From the NCBI GenBank assembly GCA_949113215.1, contig CARZYU010000033.1, positions 293-7,557 on the forward strand: a DNA stretch of 7,265 nt, written 5' to 3'. Under the pieces are notes generated by a model that had not been told where the DNA came from, made no database searches, and was given only the letters and a program-made list of their open reading frames with translations. The stretch's first letter is position 1; every line of letters begins with the position of its first letter. Origin of the DNA: an uncultured Bacilli bacterium (GTDB lineage Bacteria > Bacillota_I > Bacilli_A > RF39 > UBA660). The position numbers were made by a program, and so were the translations under genes. Shown in pieces: positions 1-5,490 of this stretch.

Positions 1-545
1 GTAAAGATTATGCCATTAAGCCACCTAAAAAAAGTATCCTAGATCAATTAAAGGAAAACAACTATAGTGTTATTACAATTGGTAAAATAAACGATATTTT
101 CGATAATCAGGGCATTACGAAAACAATTAAGGCAGGAACCAATAAAGAAGCACTCAATAAATTGAATGATATTATGGGCAAAAACTTTACAGGACTCTGT
201 TTCTTGAATTTAGCCGAGTTCGATGCAAATTATGGTCATAAACGCGATATGAAGGGATATGCCAATGCGATCGAAGAGTTCGATGTCGAAATCCCGATGA
301 TCTTAAATAAACTTGAATTAACTGATTTATTAATCATTACCGCAGATCATGGGTGCGATCCTACGATGAATGGAACCGCGCACACGAGAGAAAATGTTCC
401 GCTTCTGTTCTACAGCCGTAGTTTCATTGAACCGAAACGTTTAGAGATATCTGAGACTTTAGCAGACATTGGAGCAACCATTGCTGATAACTTCCAAGTA
501 CCATTACCTGATATGGGTAAGAGTCTTTTAGAAGAGCTGAAGTAG
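1..545 (+). CDS. deoB: Phosphopentomutase, C-terminal part (5' end outside window)
   Basis: The frame is open from base 3 to the TAG at 543-545, giving about 180 residues of a protein that is usually about 390. DeoB interconverts (deoxy)ribose 1-phosphate and 5-phosphate in the cytoplasm, linking nucleoside salvage to central carbon metabolism. It belongs to the alkaline-phosphatase superfamily and uses two Mn ions. Visible family motifs are GKINDIF, then EFDANYGHKRD (metal-binding Asp and His), ITADHG (Asp and His ligands), AHTRE (His ligand), and the tail ADIGATIADNF followed by MGKSLLEEL. All C-terminal metal ligands are therefore present. Small departures from the pattern I remember are Cys after ADHG (often Asn) and Ala instead of Asp just before the HTRE histidine. 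A TTG at 162 is internal, not the start. Family assignment is very secure. A two-way terminator follows directly. Confidence 0.97.
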   Translation, partial: KDYAIKPPKKSILDQLKENNYSVITIGKINDIFDNQGITKTIKAGTNKEALNKLNDIMGKNFTGLCFLNLAEFDANYGHKRDMKGYANAIEEFDVEIPMILNKLELTDLLIITADHGCDPTMNGTAHTRENVPLLFYSRSFIEPKRLEISETLADIGATIADNFQVPLPDMGKSLLEELK

Positions 546-565
546 AGAAGGGGAGGAACCACAAA

Positions 566-590
566 AAAAGACGCTATTGGGCGTCTTTTC
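566..590. terminator. Two-way terminator between deoB and the DUF1540-like gene
   Basis: The stem GACGC (570-574) pairs with GCGTC (581-585) across a 6-base loop. It is flanked by an A run on the left and TTTTCTTTTT on the right, so the pairing extends to about 9 bp. Read on either strand it is a GC stem followed by a T tract. It fits as terminator for deoB (+), which stops at 545, and for the minus-strand gene that stops at 608. Confidence 0.88.
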
Positions 591-607
591 TTTTTCAAGG
601 ATAGAGA

Positions 608-781
608 TTATTCCTCTTCTTTGCAACAAAAGCTACTACAAATGGTTTCTTTTTTTTCATTTGCTTCGTCTTTTGGACAATCACAACTAACTTCGATTTC
701 ATCTAAACTACAACAACCACATTCACAGTTATTATAGGCACAAGATTCTACCTCACATTTAATATGCTCATTCTTTTTCAT
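608..781 (-). CDS. Small cysteine-rich DUF1540-like protein (57 aa)
   Basis: The ATG at 779-781 opens a 57-codon frame ending in TAA at 608-610, preceded by an excellent ribosome site (AGGGAGG, 6 bases before the ATG). The protein has 11 cysteines at residues 9, 14, 19, 21, 23, 24, 33, 35, 48, 52 and 53, and is acidic elsewhere. The spacing IKCEVESCAYN, then LDEIEVSC, then ETICSSF follows the DUF1540 pattern I know (CxVxxCxYN, C, xxIxV, TxCxxF). Family members are small Firmicute proteins of unproven function; the cysteines suggest metal binding, but that is inference. No signal peptide or membrane segment is seen, so it is probably cytoplasmic. It is transcribed divergently from the lipoprotein gene, and the roughly 100-base gap must hold both promoters. 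I found no clean sigma-A promoter for this strand. It shares the deoB terminator. Confidence 0.85.
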   Translation of the reverse strand: MKKNEHIKCEVESCAYNNCECGCCSLDEIEVSCDCPKDEANEKKETICSSFCCKEEE

Positions 782-834
782 TCTTTTCCTCCCTTATTAT
801 TTTGTCAAATACGCTTACTTTTTATACAAAAAGA

Positions 835-864
835 TTGCTTAAGTCCCCTATTTCTTTTTATACT
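835..864 (+). promoter_or_regulatory. Candidate sigma-A promoter of the lipoprotein gene
   Basis: TTGCTT (835-840) and TATACT (859-864) are 18 bases apart and end 18 bases before the ATG at 883. A second, weaker pair lies upstream: TTGTCA at 802-807 and TATACA at 823-828, with a 15-base spacer. The first pair is preferred for spacing and -10 quality, but it would leave a short leader. Confidence 0.5.
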
Positions 865-882
865 AGAAGTAGGGTGAGTACA

Positions 883-1296
883 ATGAAAAAAAGGATATTA
901 TTATGTGCTTTAGGTCTTCTATTATGGACTGGTTGTAGTAGTTTGGAAGCTCCAGTCGATACAAAGACAGTGTATAACGTAGGGGAATTAGCAACGATTG
1001 ATTATTACCAAGTTAAGTTAAATGATCGTACGTATAACGAAAACAAAATAACTCTAGAATTCGTTATTACAAATCAGGATAAGGAAGCACATATCATCGA
1101 TCAAGATAATTTTAGTTTAACGAGTGAAGATAATCGTTCCATCGTTCCTGATAATCAAGTATCGATGACTCTAAATCCAAATCAAACAAAAACAATCACG
1201 ATAACCTATACTTTGGAAGATTCTATGAAAGAGGGAATAGGAATATTATTCTATTCTGGAGTAGTAACCAATAATATTAAATTCCAAATCAGTTGA
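883..1296 (+). CDS. Putative lipoprotein with DUF4352-like domain
   Basis: This is a 137-residue protein, start chosen at the ATG at 883. It follows AGGGTG, a moderate ribosome site, and begins directly with a lipoprotein-type signal: MKKR, a hydrophobic core (residues 5-15), then WTGC with the lipidation Cys at residue 18. Trp at -3 of the lipobox is unusual, but Thr at -2 and Gly at -1 fit. The frame is open back to a TTG at 802, but that would bury the signal and has no ribosome site. Residues about 30-137 alternate in a beta-rich pattern (VGELATIDYYQVKLND, ITLEFVITNQDKEAHI, TLNPNQTKTITITYTL) that resembles DUF4352 telokin-like extracellular domains. It is probably anchored on the outer face of the membrane; its ligand is unknown. 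It has its own promoter and terminator, so it is likely monocistronic. Family assignment is from pattern only. Confidence 0.8.
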   Translation: MKKRILLCALGLLLWTGCSSLEAPVDTKTVYNVGELATIDYYQVKLNDRTYNENKITLEFVITNQDKEAHIIDQDNFSLTSEDNRSIVPDNQVSMTLNPNQTKTITITYTLEDSMKEGIGILFYSGVVTNNIKFQIS

Positions 1297-1324
1297 ATAA
1301 GAAGTTAACATAATATCAATTATA

Positions 1325-1351
1325 GGAAGTTCTATATAGGACTTCTTTTTT
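1325..1351 (+). terminator. Terminator of the lipoprotein gene
   Basis: GAAGTTC (1326-1332) pairs with GGACTTC (1339-1345), including one T-G pair, across a 6-base TATATA loop. TTTTTTATT follows. It lies about 30 bases after the TGA at 1294-1296. Confidence 0.82.
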
Positions 1352-1366
1352 ATTATAAAATAAGGC

Positions 1367-1394
1367 TTGACTATTCCCCTATGCCCTTTATAAT
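1367..1394 (+). promoter_or_regulatory. Sigma-A promoter of the four-helix membrane protein gene
   Basis: TTGACT (1367-1372) and a perfect TATAAT (1389-1394) have a 16-base spacer and end 22 bases before the ATG at 1417. This is among the best vegetative promoter matches in the window. It sits right after the upstream terminator, so the gene is its own transcription unit. Confidence 0.78.
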
Positions 1395-1416
1395 AGACCT
1401 TAATTGAGGTGATTTT

Positions 1417-2139
1417 ATGTTTAAAGACATTGTAAAAGAATACCAAAAAGGAATCTCAACAGAAAAGTTTTTTGACCTTTATTATTGGATTATTGCTATT
1501 ATTATACTAATGATAGATGGAGTTTTATTTTTTAAAGTTCAACTATCTATTGGATTTTCATGGCTGGTTGTGATTATTTCATTTTTAGTTCTCTCATTAG
1601 CAGTTTTGTTTTATATGCTTTATCAATTTCTTCACTTAAAAGGAAAAAATAAAGACATAACTGAGTTTCATGGTTTTAAAACAGCATTGCAATCCAATAT
1701 AAAAACTGACCGAATTCAAAACCTATTGTACGTTTTAAAAGATTATCATTTTAAAACAAAAGAGGATATCCAATATATGATTGATTATTTATATCATCAA
1801 CTTCCTATCAAAGTGAAAGGAGGAAGTTTTGCAACATGGATATCTGCTTGGATTGCAATTGCTTCTTTATTATTAGCTGCATCTAATATAAATGAAACTA
1901 ATTTTGAATTAGTAGTGATATGTTTTTCCTATTCCACCATTTTTCTAATTATTCCATATATAGCAATAGCCTTTTGCAAATTTCTTTTTAATCATTCCCC
2001 ATTTTTTCATAATAAACAAAGGGATCTTCTTTTGGAAGATCTCATATATATTCAACTATACTACGACGATTATAAGCATATCCTCTTAGAGGAAGTCGAC
2101 TCCCCTTCTCTATCTATCAAAGAAAAAGATACCAATTAG
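1417..2139 (+). CDS. Hypothetical membrane protein with four predicted helices
   Basis: This 240-residue protein starts at an ATG 6 bases after GAGGTGA. Hydrophobic segments lie at about residues 22-40, 47-70, 139-156 and 163-188, arranged as two hairpins. They are separated by a polar stretch (about 72-135) rich in Lys, Asp and Tyr that is probably cytoplasmic. The C-terminal tail (about 190-240) is charged, with acidic residues and LIYIQLYYDDY. I recognise no family, catalytic motif or transporter signature. The coding strand looks more AT-rich than its neighbours: two 60-base rows I counted were 27% and 30% GC, against 45% for one row of mnmA. That may reflect hydrophobic codons or a different origin. 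Its TAG (2137-2139) lies inside the loop of the downstream terminator. The gene is very likely real; its function is unknown. Confidence 0.8.
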   Translation: MFKDIVKEYQKGISTEKFFDLYYWIIAIIILMIDGVLFFKVQLSIGFSWLVVIISFLVLSLAVLFYMLYQFLHLKGKNKDITEFHGFKTALQSNIKTDRIQNLLYVLKDYHFKTKEDIQYMIDYLYHQLPIKVKGGSFATWISAWIAIASLLLAASNINETNFELVVICFSYSTIFLIIPYIAIAFCKFLFNHSPFFHNKQRDLLLEDLIYIQLYYDDYKHILLEEVDSPSLSIKEKDTN

Positions 2140-2151
2140 AGGTATCTTTTA
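2123..2151. terminator. Two-way terminator between the membrane protein and HTH genes
   Basis: GATACC (2128-2133) pairs with GGTATC (2141-2146) across a 7-base loop. The stem is extended by AAAAA on the left and TTTTA on the right, so it has a T tract on both strands. The stop codon of the plus-strand gene lies in the loop, and the minus-strand gene stops at 2149-2151, right beside it. The two convergent genes share one compact terminator. Confidence 0.88.
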
Positions 2152-2916
2152 TACTTTTCTTGATTGAATTTCCGCAATTTTTTCTAAGACTTCTTTGGCA
2201 TTATCTTCATTGATTTCCGTATAGCCAAGTTCCTTGAGGGCTTGTACTTTCGCTGTATTTAATTCTTGAGTACGGCTTAACTTCTCTTCGTTCTTGTGTT
2301 CAATGTCTTGAACGAAACGGCGATGGGTCTCTGAAATTTTTGCTCTCGATGCACCACCATTATTGTATAGAGTAAATGCCGAGAAGAAAATACTTTCGAA
2401 GATAAACTGCTGGTCCTGATTGAAAACAAATTCCATTGGGTCTGTAAATCCTAAAGACTTTGACATATAACCAAGGATATACTTTAATTCCTGATTGCTT
2501 TCCATTGATTGTAAGAAATGATACAAATAACGATAAGCATGGTACGTATCCTTCGTTTTATCTTCTTGAAGTCTCTCTTTCAATAGATTGATGATGTCTG
2601 ATAGAAGTTCTTGTTCTTTTTTATTGAATCCTTTTAAATCTGCCAATACTTCACGATTGGAAGAATCTTTTACTCCTTCGTTCAAACGTCCTTCTACTGC
2701 AATAATATATTCTCCATCGATTTGGATGGAATCAAGATCCTCTTCCCCTTTGATATCAAGGAGACTCAGCAATTTAACGGTTTTTTCTTTTGGCCAATCT
2801 TTTAAAGAAGGTGTTGCTAAATAGTTGTATAACATCTGTCTTGAGACGCCTAAATATTTTGCTAATCTTACTTTTGAAATCCCCAATTCATTTAGTATAT
2901 CTTTCAACTTGTACAT
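2149..2916 (-). CDS. Helix-turn-helix protein, putative transcriptional regulator
   Basis: This 255-residue protein starts at the ATG at 2914-2916, 7 bases after a near-perfect ribosome site (AGGAGGG). Residues about 4-50 look like a Cro/C1-type DNA-binding domain: KLKDILNELGISKVRLAKYL, then GVSRQMLYNYL, which is the helix-turn-helix core at about 14-34, then WPKEKTVKLLSLLDI. The remaining 200 residues are helical and charged, with Gln- and Glu-rich stretches. They include a segment about 95-125 (KKEQELLSDIINLLKERLQE), a more hydrophobic middle at about 150-185, and a C-terminal helix about 205-255. I recognise no effector or enzyme domain, so a DNA-binding regulator with an unknown sensing domain is inference. 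It is on the same strand as mnmA, 67 bases downstream, but has its own promoter overlapping an inverted repeat, which suggests autoregulation. There is no membrane segment. Confidence 0.82.
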   Translation of the reverse strand: MYKLKDILNELGISKVRLAKYLGVSRQMLYNYLATPSLKDWPKEKTVKLLSLLDIKGEEDLDSIQIDGEYIIAVEGRLNEGVKDSSNREVLADLKGFNKKEQELLSDIINLLKERLQEDKTKDTYHAYRYLYHFLQSMESNQELKYILGYMSKSLGFTDPMEFVFNQDQQFIFESIFFSAFTLYNNGGASRAKISETHRRFVQDIEHKNEEKLSRTQELNTAKVQALKELGYTEINEDNAKEVLEKIAEIQSRKV

Positions 2917-2936
2917 TCTTTTACCCTCCTAAGATA

Positions 2937-2965
2937 ATTTTAGTAAACTTGACGTAAATAGTCAA
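2937..2965 (-). promoter_or_regulatory. Sigma-A promoter of the HTH gene
   Basis: On the minus strand, TTGACT (2965-2960) and TAAAAT (2942-2937) have an ideal 17-base spacer. The -10 ends 20 bases before the ATG, with the AGGAGGG site between. The promoter lies in the 67-base gap after mnmA, where no convincing terminator is seen. Read-through from mnmA is therefore also possible. Confidence 0.72.
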
Positions 2966-2966
2966 G
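2948..2966. promoter_or_regulatory. Inverted repeat overlapping the HTH promoter, candidate operator
   Basis: CTTGAC (2948-2953) and GTCAAG (2961-2966) are perfect 6-base inverted arms with a 7-base centre, GTAAATA. One arm contains the -35 box of the HTH gene and the other lies in the spacer. A dimeric regulator bound here would block RNA polymerase, so autorepression by the adjacent HTH protein is the simplest idea. It could be partly chance, because one arm is constrained by the -35 sequence. It is not a good terminator, since no long T tract follows on the minus strand. Confidence 0.45.
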
Positions 2967-2983
2967 AAATTTTGGGCAAAGGA

Positions 2984-4093
2984 TTACGGTAATAAATACC
3001 AGAGCTTTTCTCCATCCTTGTAAACCTCTTCGATGGTACCTCCACCAATGCAGAATTCTCCATCGTATAGAACACAAGCTTGGCCTGGAGTAACAGCTTT
3101 TCCATGTTGATACGAAACAAGAAGATTTCCGTTTTCTAAATAAGTAATGGTAACGGGTTGATCCTCCTGCCGATAGCGAAATTTCGCCATACAAGAGGTA
3201 GGACGCTTCTCACAATTAAAATTCACTTGACTGACGAGGCAGCTATCGGAATAAAGATAGGGATTATCCTCCCCCTCTGCAACGTATAAGATGTTATTTT
3301 TTAAATCTTTTCCAACGGCAAAGAGACGTTCTTTGGTTCCTCCAATATCGAGGCCTTTTCTCTGGCCGATCGTGTAGTACATAAGGCCTATATGTCTTCC
3401 GATCTTTTCTTTGGTAACGATATTGATCATATCTCCTTCTTGGCAAGGAAGGTAGTTCTTTAAAAACTCTCGGAAGTTTCTTTCACCAATGAAACAAATT
3501 CCTGTTGAATCCTTTTTCTTCGCTGTTACGAGATCATATGCTTCAGCAATCTTTCTCACTTCACTCTTTTCTAGTTCTCCAATAGGAAATAGGACGTTTT
3601 TAAGCTGATTTGCACTCAATTGGGAAAGAAAGTACGTTTGATCTTTATTCGAGTCTACAGCTCGTAATAAGAGCCCATCTTGGCATCTAGCATAATGCCC
3701 CGTTGCAATATAATCTGCTCCCAACTTTTTGGCTTCTTCGACAAAGGCAGCAAATTTGATATATTTGTTACATAGAATATCAGGATTCGGTGTTCTTCCT
3801 TTTTTTAATTCATCTAAAAAATAAAGGAAAACATGATCCCAATACTCTTTCACAAAGTCAATACGATGAAGCGGGATTCCAATTTTTTCGCATACCTTCA
3901 AAGCGTCATTGTAATCTTCTTCTTGCGGGCATATATTGTTTTCTAAGTTGGGATTTCCTAAAAAGTCATTGTTGATCGTACTATCCCAATTGCGCATAAA
4001 TAGACCAATGACGTCATACCCTTGCTGCTTCAAAAGAATGGCTGCTACGGAAGAATCCACTCCCCCGCTCATACCAATGACTACTTTTTTCAT
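2984..4093 (-). CDS. mnmA: tRNA-specific 2-thiouridylase MnmA
   Basis: This complete 369-residue protein is close to the usual family length. MnmA adenylates and then thiolates U34 of tRNAs for Lys, Glu and Gln in the cytoplasm, using sulfur relayed from a cysteine desulfurase that is not in this window. Visible features are the ATP-binding PP-loop SGGVDSS (residues 9-15), the catalytic Cys108 in RTPNPDILCNKYIKF, ATGHYAR (130-136), the second catalytic Cys200 in STGICFIGERNF, YTIGQRKGL (240-248), and the C-terminal barrel with AVTPGQACVLYDGE (333-346). An insertion at about residues 38-58, with NNDFLGNP and ICPQEEDY, matches the form I know from mycoplasmas and Erysipelotrichia rather than the shorter Bacillus form. 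The start follows AGGTGA with good spacing and has its own promoter just after spoIIM. This assignment is very secure. Confidence 0.98.
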   Translation of the reverse strand: MKKVVIGMSGGVDSSVAAILLKQQGYDVIGLFMRNWDSTINNDFLGNPNLENNICPQEEDYNDALKVCEKIGIPLHRIDFVKEYWDHVFLYFLDELKKGRTPNPDILCNKYIKFAAFVEEAKKLGADYIATGHYARCQDGLLLRAVDSNKDQTYFLSQLSANQLKNVLFPIGELEKSEVRKIAEAYDLVTAKKKDSTGICFIGERNFREFLKNYLPCQEGDMINIVTKEKIGRHIGLMYYTIGQRKGLDIGGTKERLFAVGKDLKNNILYVAEGEDNPYLYSDSCLVSQVNFNCEKRPTSCMAKFRYRQEDQPVTITYLENGNLLVSYQHGKAVTPGQACVLYDGEFCIGGGTIEEVYKDGEKLWYLLP

Positions 4094-4112
4094 CGTTTCT
4101 CACCTAGAGATC

Positions 4113-4141
4113 ATTGTACTATAAATGTCTTATTTTGTAAA
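4113..4141 (-). promoter_or_regulatory. Candidate sigma-A promoter of mnmA
   Basis: On the minus strand, TTTACA (4141-4136) and TACAAT (4118-4113) have a 17-base spacer, with the -10 ending 19 bases before the mnmA ATG. The -35 abuts the spoIIM stop codon (4143-4145). I see no terminator between the two genes, so mnmA could also receive read-through. Confidence 0.6.
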
Positions 4142-4142
4142 T

Positions 4143-4740
4143 TTAGAGAAACAAATTGAGTAAATATGGTGCAAGGTATACTTCGAATAACGAAGCGAAA
4201 AGAAAAATACAGCTTGTTACAAATAATACTTTGCTATAGCGTTTCAAACTTCTTTTGAAGTTAATTTCTCGTTTTAAAAATAAGTATTGAAATAGTTTCC
4301 ATGAAAAACTAACAGAGTAGAACGTAAGAACAATGGCTAAAATCAAAATAATGAATTGATGAGGAAAGGTATAAGCAAAAGCAATGGGAATCCCTTTCCA
4401 ATGATACATCGAAATGATCGAAGCGATCGAAAATCCTAACGTTAGACTTTTCAAGAAGAGTGCTCCTAATACGAAAGGTATCCCAATAATTGAAATCCCT
4501 AAAAGCCATACGATAATTGCATACAGCAAATTGCTACCAATGCTATTCCAAAGCCCAGCTTGATAGTCAATTTTTTGATTCTTAATCGAAGTGAAAAAGG
4601 AAGTAAGTTCCTGATGAACGATCCCCTTCTCTTCGCTTTTTAAAAATTCCTAAAACAAATGCAATGAATGTTATAACGAGTAGTGCTACATAAACTTTCT
4701 TTTGACGCTTGTACAATGTCTTGTCCAACTTTTTCTTCAT
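4143..4740 (-). pseudogene. spoIIM: Stage II sporulation protein M, frameshifted
   Basis: SpoIIM is a multi-pass membrane protein of the SpoIID-SpoIIM-SpoIIP complex that remodels peptidoglycan during engulfment of the forespore. Two frames together give a full-length copy of about 198 residues. The first starts at the ATG at 4738-4740, 5 bases after GAGGTGA. It encodes a basic N terminus (MKKKLDKTLYKRQKK) and a first membrane helix (VYVALLVITFIAFVLGI), then runs on to a stop at 4582-4584. The second, one base out of register, continues with SEEKGIVHQELTSFF, a membrane domain (YAIIVWLLGISIIGIPFVLG, ISMYHWKGIPIAFAY, PHQFIILILAIVL) and the family-like tail ASLFEVYLAP. The switch point is T5A5 at 4637-4646, where removing one base restores the frame. 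Real mutation and homopolymer error are both possible. Naming it SpoIIM rests on the sequence pattern and on the nearby spoIVB and deoB. Confidence 0.85.
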
Positions 4741-4795
4741 TCTTTCACCTCAATCTAACATACGAACAACTAAGAAAAAAGATGTGAAAAAACAT

Positions 4796-4824
4796 TTTAC
4801 TTTTTTCGCGCTTTATTTTATAAT
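4796..4824 (+). promoter_or_regulatory. Candidate promoter of the 28-residue peptide gene
   Basis: TTTACT (4796-4801) and a perfect TATAAT (4819-4824) are separated by 17 bases and lie just upstream of a GAGGTGA ribosome site (4833-4839) and the TTG start at 4848. This supports a short dedicated transcript of roughly 130 bases ending at the terminator near 4935-4962. Confidence 0.65.
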
Positions 4825-4847
4825 CGTTAAACGAGGTGAACCTGAAC

Positions 4848-4934
4848 TTGAGCAAAAAAGCAACGCGAATCATTACTATTTTACTTCTTTTCATTATGAT
4901 TCTGAGTTTTGTAGGTATGATCGTATTTCAATAA
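4848..4934 (+). CDS. 28-residue single-helix membrane peptide, TTG start
   Basis: The product is a short basic head (MSKKATR) followed by one hydrophobic helix (IITILLLFIMILSFVGMIVF) and a final Gln. The TTG at 4848-4850 was chosen because it lies 8 bases after GAGGTGA. An in-frame GTG at 4836 is inside that ribosome site and so is unlikely. The gene is a self-contained unit with promoter, ribosome site, short frame and terminator all in order, which supports it despite its size. The layout of basic N terminus plus one helix resembles small Firmicute peptides such as DUF4044, but I cannot confirm that family. It is divergent from spoIIM, with a roughly 107-base gap between start codons, and convergent with the single-pass membrane protein gene. 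A toxin-like or membrane-complex subunit role is possible, but nothing here shows it. Confidence 0.62.
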   Translation: MSKKATRIITILLLFIMILSFVGMIVFQ

Positions 4935-4963
4935 AAAAGAAATGCCAATTGACATTTCTTTTT
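4935..4963. terminator. Two-way terminator after the 28-residue peptide gene
   Basis: GAAATG (4939-4944) pairs with CATTTC (4953-4958) across an 8-base loop and is extended by AAAA and TTTT. It starts right after the TAA of the small plus-strand gene and touches the TAA (4962-4964) of the converging minus-strand gene. It can serve both. Confidence 0.82.
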
Positions 4964-5357
4964 ACTTTGTCTTTTGATCTCCGTTATCAAAGAACCAAGG
5001 ACGAAGAGATAACTTCATTTCACTTTCATCCGATCGTGTTACGATTTTATAAACTCCAAAATGATAGACTTTCACTTTGACCTTACCATCTTGGTATGTT
5101 TCTTCCCGCAGAAGAAATTGTGGCTCTCTGCCATCGTAAATAAGCTTTAAATTGGCACTGCCTAAAAAGGCATTGATTCCAACAAAGATCGCAAATAAAA
5201 TTAATAGTACACTAACGATAACCTTGAAAGCGGAACGTTTCTTTGGTTTGACATCTTCCCACTGTTCCTGATTTTCGTCTTTCTTAGTTGCCAATTCGTT
5301 GCTTTTTGCAATATCACTCCAAATTTCTTGCGTTTCTTCGATATTCTTTTTTTCCAT
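4962..5357 (-). CDS. Hypothetical single-pass membrane protein
   Basis: This 131-residue protein starts at the ATG at 5355-5357. An in-frame GTG at 5364-5366 is part of the ribosome site (AGGGTGAG), so it is not the likely start. Residues 1-43 are acidic, with many Glu, Lys and Gln and two Trp (EIWSDIA, EQWEDVKP). Residues 44-66 form one strong membrane helix (AFKVIVSVLLILFAIFVGIN). The remaining 65 residues, probably outside, are beta-rich (LKLIYDGREPQFLLREETYQ, KVKVKVYHFGVYKIV, KLSLRPWFF). I recognise no named family. It sits directly downstream of spoIVB but is separated from it by a terminator and has its own extended -10 promoter, so there is no clear evidence that it is a sporulation gene. 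The gene itself is well supported. Confidence 0.82.
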   Translation of the reverse strand: MEKKNIEETQEIWSDIAKSNELATKKDENQEQWEDVKPKKRSAFKVIVSVLLILFAIFVGINAFLGSANLKLIYDGREPQFLLREETYQDGKVKVKVYHFGVYKIVTRSDESEMKLSLRPWFFDNGDQKTK

Positions 5358-5375
5358 ACTTCTCACCCTATTGTT

Positions 5376-5384
5376 AGTATAGCA
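5376..5384 (-). promoter_or_regulatory. Extended -10 promoter of the single-pass membrane protein gene
   Basis: On the minus strand TGCTATACT (5384-5376) is an extended -10 element, 18 bases before the ATG at 5357. Only a weak -35 (TGTTAA) is found 16 bases further upstream. Extended -10 promoters can work with a poor -35. Confidence 0.5.
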
Positions 5385-5464
5385 TGAAATTTTGAATTTA
5401 ACAGGTTTCTTTCATTAAAACTAACTCCTGTAATATCAAAAAATGTACAATGAATCAATTTCAT

Positions 5465-5490
5465 AAAACAAAAGAGACATAACGTCTCTT
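5465..5490 (-). terminator. Terminator of spoIVB
   Basis: AAGAGAC and GTCTCTT (5472-5478 and 5484-5490) form a 7-bp stem with a 5-base loop. On the minus strand they are followed by TTGTTTTA. The spoIVB stop codon overlaps the stem. Confidence 0.82.

Noticed and set aside
410..598. 62-codon minus-strand frame over the deoB end and terminator
   Set aside because: It starts within deoB antisense and would include the terminator hairpin.
802..882. N-terminal extension of the lipoprotein from a TTG at 802
   Set aside because: There is no ribosome site before it, it overlaps promoter-like sequence, and the ATG at 883 begins immediately with a clear signal peptide.
2588..2824. 78-codon plus-strand frame opposite the HTH gene
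   Set aside because: It is antisense to a well-supported gene, with no ribosome site or promoter.
2948..2966. Reading the CTTGAC/GTCAAG repeat as the mnmA terminator
   Set aside because: The stem is only 6 bp with a 7-base loop and no T run follows on the minus strand. The promoter overlap is the better explanation.
2940..3194. 84-codon minus-strand frame overlapping the mnmA 3' end
   Set aside because: It is an alternative frame of mnmA, and its Arg/Ser/Trp-rich translation has no family resemblance.
4309..4509. 66-codon minus-strand frame inside spoIIM
   Set aside because: It is a shadow of the spoIIM C-terminal frame, with no start context.
4637..4646. Programmed ribosomal frameshifting or transcript slippage at T5A5 in spoIIM
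   Set aside because: Restoring the frame needs a +1 (or -2) shift. The run is not a classical -1 slippery heptamer in the reading frame, is short for polymerase slippage, and no stimulatory structure was evident. SpoIIM is not known to be made this way.
4709..5080. 123-codon plus-strand frame across the spoIIM start and the next genes
   Set aside because: It runs antisense through the spoIIM N terminus, crosses two terminator/promoter regions in the wrong frame for the 28-residue gene, and its translation is low-complexity with no ribosome site.
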